Assembly (NCBI GenBank): GCA_040218445.1
Contig: JAVJRK010000015.1
Span: 1 to 64,000 of the forward strand
DNA length: 64,000 nt
Reading direction: 5' to 3'
DNA from: UBA1479 sp040218445
Lineage (GTDB): Bacteria; Pseudomonadota; Alphaproteobacteria; Rhodospirillales; Casp-alpha2
This document shows, in pieces, positions 63,291 to 64,000 of this stretch. The position numbers and the translations under genes are program-made. The notes beneath the pieces are model-generated. The model had not been told where the DNA came from and did not search any database. It was given only the letters and a program-made list of their open reading frames with translations. How positions within the stretch are numbered: the first letter of the stretch is position 1; each line of letters opens with the position of its first letter.

Positions 63291-64000
63291 CTAGCGGCAG
63301 TCCCCGTGGCCATCCGTCAGGATCACGCCCAGAATGGCCGCCTTGCCTTGGGTCAGGGATGGAATGCCTGCAAGCGGTGCCGTGATCAAATGTTGCTTCG
63401 TGTCCAGGCTGATACCCGCATGCAGGGTTTTGTTGGCTGCCGCCACGGCAGGGGGGCGGTTATCGCGCGCGGCATCGGCGGACCAGACGATCAGGCATTG
63501 CCCGCTTGCTTCCTCTTTCAAAGGCGGAATGACGTCTTTGTGTTTGGCGCTGACAACGCGGGTATGGGGAAAAACGGCACGCAGGTTGCCGGGCAGGGGG
63601 TCCGGATGCCAGTAGGCCACAATGGTCCCGCCCTTGAATCCCAGGTCTTGGATTTTCTCGGCGAGCGCGCCGTAAGGAACATGGTGCTGGCAGCGCCCGC
63701 AGGTCAGGGGCTCGAACAGATATTTGCCGGTCAGGCCAACGGGGCCCGCCAACAGCGCGAGGCTCAACACGGCGCCGAAGGCCCGGATACGCCGTTCGTC
63801 GGGTGCCGTCGCTGCGGCTCGGGCCAAGACCCAGATGGGGAACAGCAACAATACGGTCATGTAATGGGTGCGGATGCGGAATTCCGGCAGCAGCAGTGTG
63901 CCGATGGCCGTTCCCGCCAGGATCAGCGCCATCTGCCAGCCGATCACCCGGATCATGGGATGGCGGTTTGCCGTGGTGTTTTTTGCCGTGGGTTTGAATG
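63291..64000 (-). CDS. GT39-like membrane protein, C-terminal part (5' end outside window)
   Basis: The frame is open to the right edge, so the N-terminal part lies outside the window. The visible 235 residues include three membrane helices and a soluble domain with CGRC followed by VPYGALAEKIQDLGFKGGTIVAYWHPDPLPGNLRAVFPHTRVVSAKH. This parallels CRKC, SGGTIIAQ and GNLRRYFPDVRAVST in the gene at 61745-63286, showing a paralogous pair. The gene ends 4 bp after the convergent partner, leaving no room for a terminator. Confidence 0.75.
   Translation of the reverse strand, partial: FKPTAKNTTANRHPMIRVIGWQMALILAGTAIGTLLLPEFRIRTHYMTVLLLFPIWVLARAAATAPDERRIRAFGAVLSLALLAGPVGLTGKYLFEPLTCGRCQHHVPYGALAEKIQDLGFKGGTIVAYWHPDPLPGNLRAVFPHTRVVSAKHKDVIPPLKEEASGQCLIVWSADAARDNRPPAVAAANKTLHAGISLDTKQHLITAPLAGIPSLTQGKAAILGVILTDGHGDCR

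Overview
The window looks like chromosomal DNA of a free-living, probably aquatic alphaproteobacterium of the Rhodospirillales type. This is inferred from the GC-rich codon use, the conserved order rne / amiC / PBP1a / prfB, an EipB-type envelope protein, a PAS_5 protein, a FecI-FecR-receptor cassette and a TakP-like TRAP transporter. No phage, plasmid, CRISPR array or complete insertion sequence was seen. Most genes are ordinary chromosomal genes packed into short operons. I could run no searches, so family names come from reading motifs in the translations.

Layout. 1-3.4 kb: the tail of a chemotaxis receptor, a tRNA-Ser(GCU) with its own promoter and terminator, and a catabolic pair (TPP enzyme, then BKACE/DUF849 enzyme) on the minus strand. 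3.5-8.7 kb: a secreted nuclease-like protein, a TauD-type dioxygenase, an ArsR-SRPBCC pair, and an AtuA / metallo-beta-lactamase / DUF4387 operon. 8.7-13.2 kb: an iron-uptake signalling cassette (FecI sigma factor, FecR, TonB-dependent receptor) with Fur-like boxes and two matching FecI-type promoter candidates. 13.3-19.2 kb: a very large exported protein with ricin-B-like repeats, cut by one in-frame TAG. 19.2-25.9 kb: an Lrp regulator, a three-gene TRAP transporter whose large permease carries a coiled-coil tail of about 325 residues, and a DMT exporter. 26-37 kb: a small helical protein, a tungsten-type aldehyde oxidoreductase with a pirin, two TPR proteins (one a sulfotransferase), an SDR-fold protein lacking its catalytic residues, PAS and PilZ proteins, and a second TauD-type dioxygenase.

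37-52 kb is a conserved core of envelope and RNA genes: EipB, a DsbA-like thiol oxidoreductase, a DUF3047-like lipoprotein, an M48 peptidase, a degenerate gamma-glutamyltransferase homologue, an aminotransferase, RNase E, an amidase, PBP1a, and release factor 2 with its programmed frameshift. 52.2-53.2 kb holds a non-coding stretch and a ParDE-like toxin-antitoxin pair. 53.2-64 kb has a FliL-like protein, a DUF455 ferritin-like protein, Bcp peroxiredoxin, GlnE, a YhdP/AsmA-like envelope protein and two convergent GT39-like membrane proteins; the second runs off the window.

The observations most worth following up are the amber-interrupted lectin-like giant gene, the FecI promoter pair, a shared ATTGTATACA(A/T)T operator in front of both dioxygenase genes, the Ala-Gly-Gln in place of Gly-Gly-Gln in release factor 2, the DctM tail, and several enzyme-fold proteins lacking catalytic residues.
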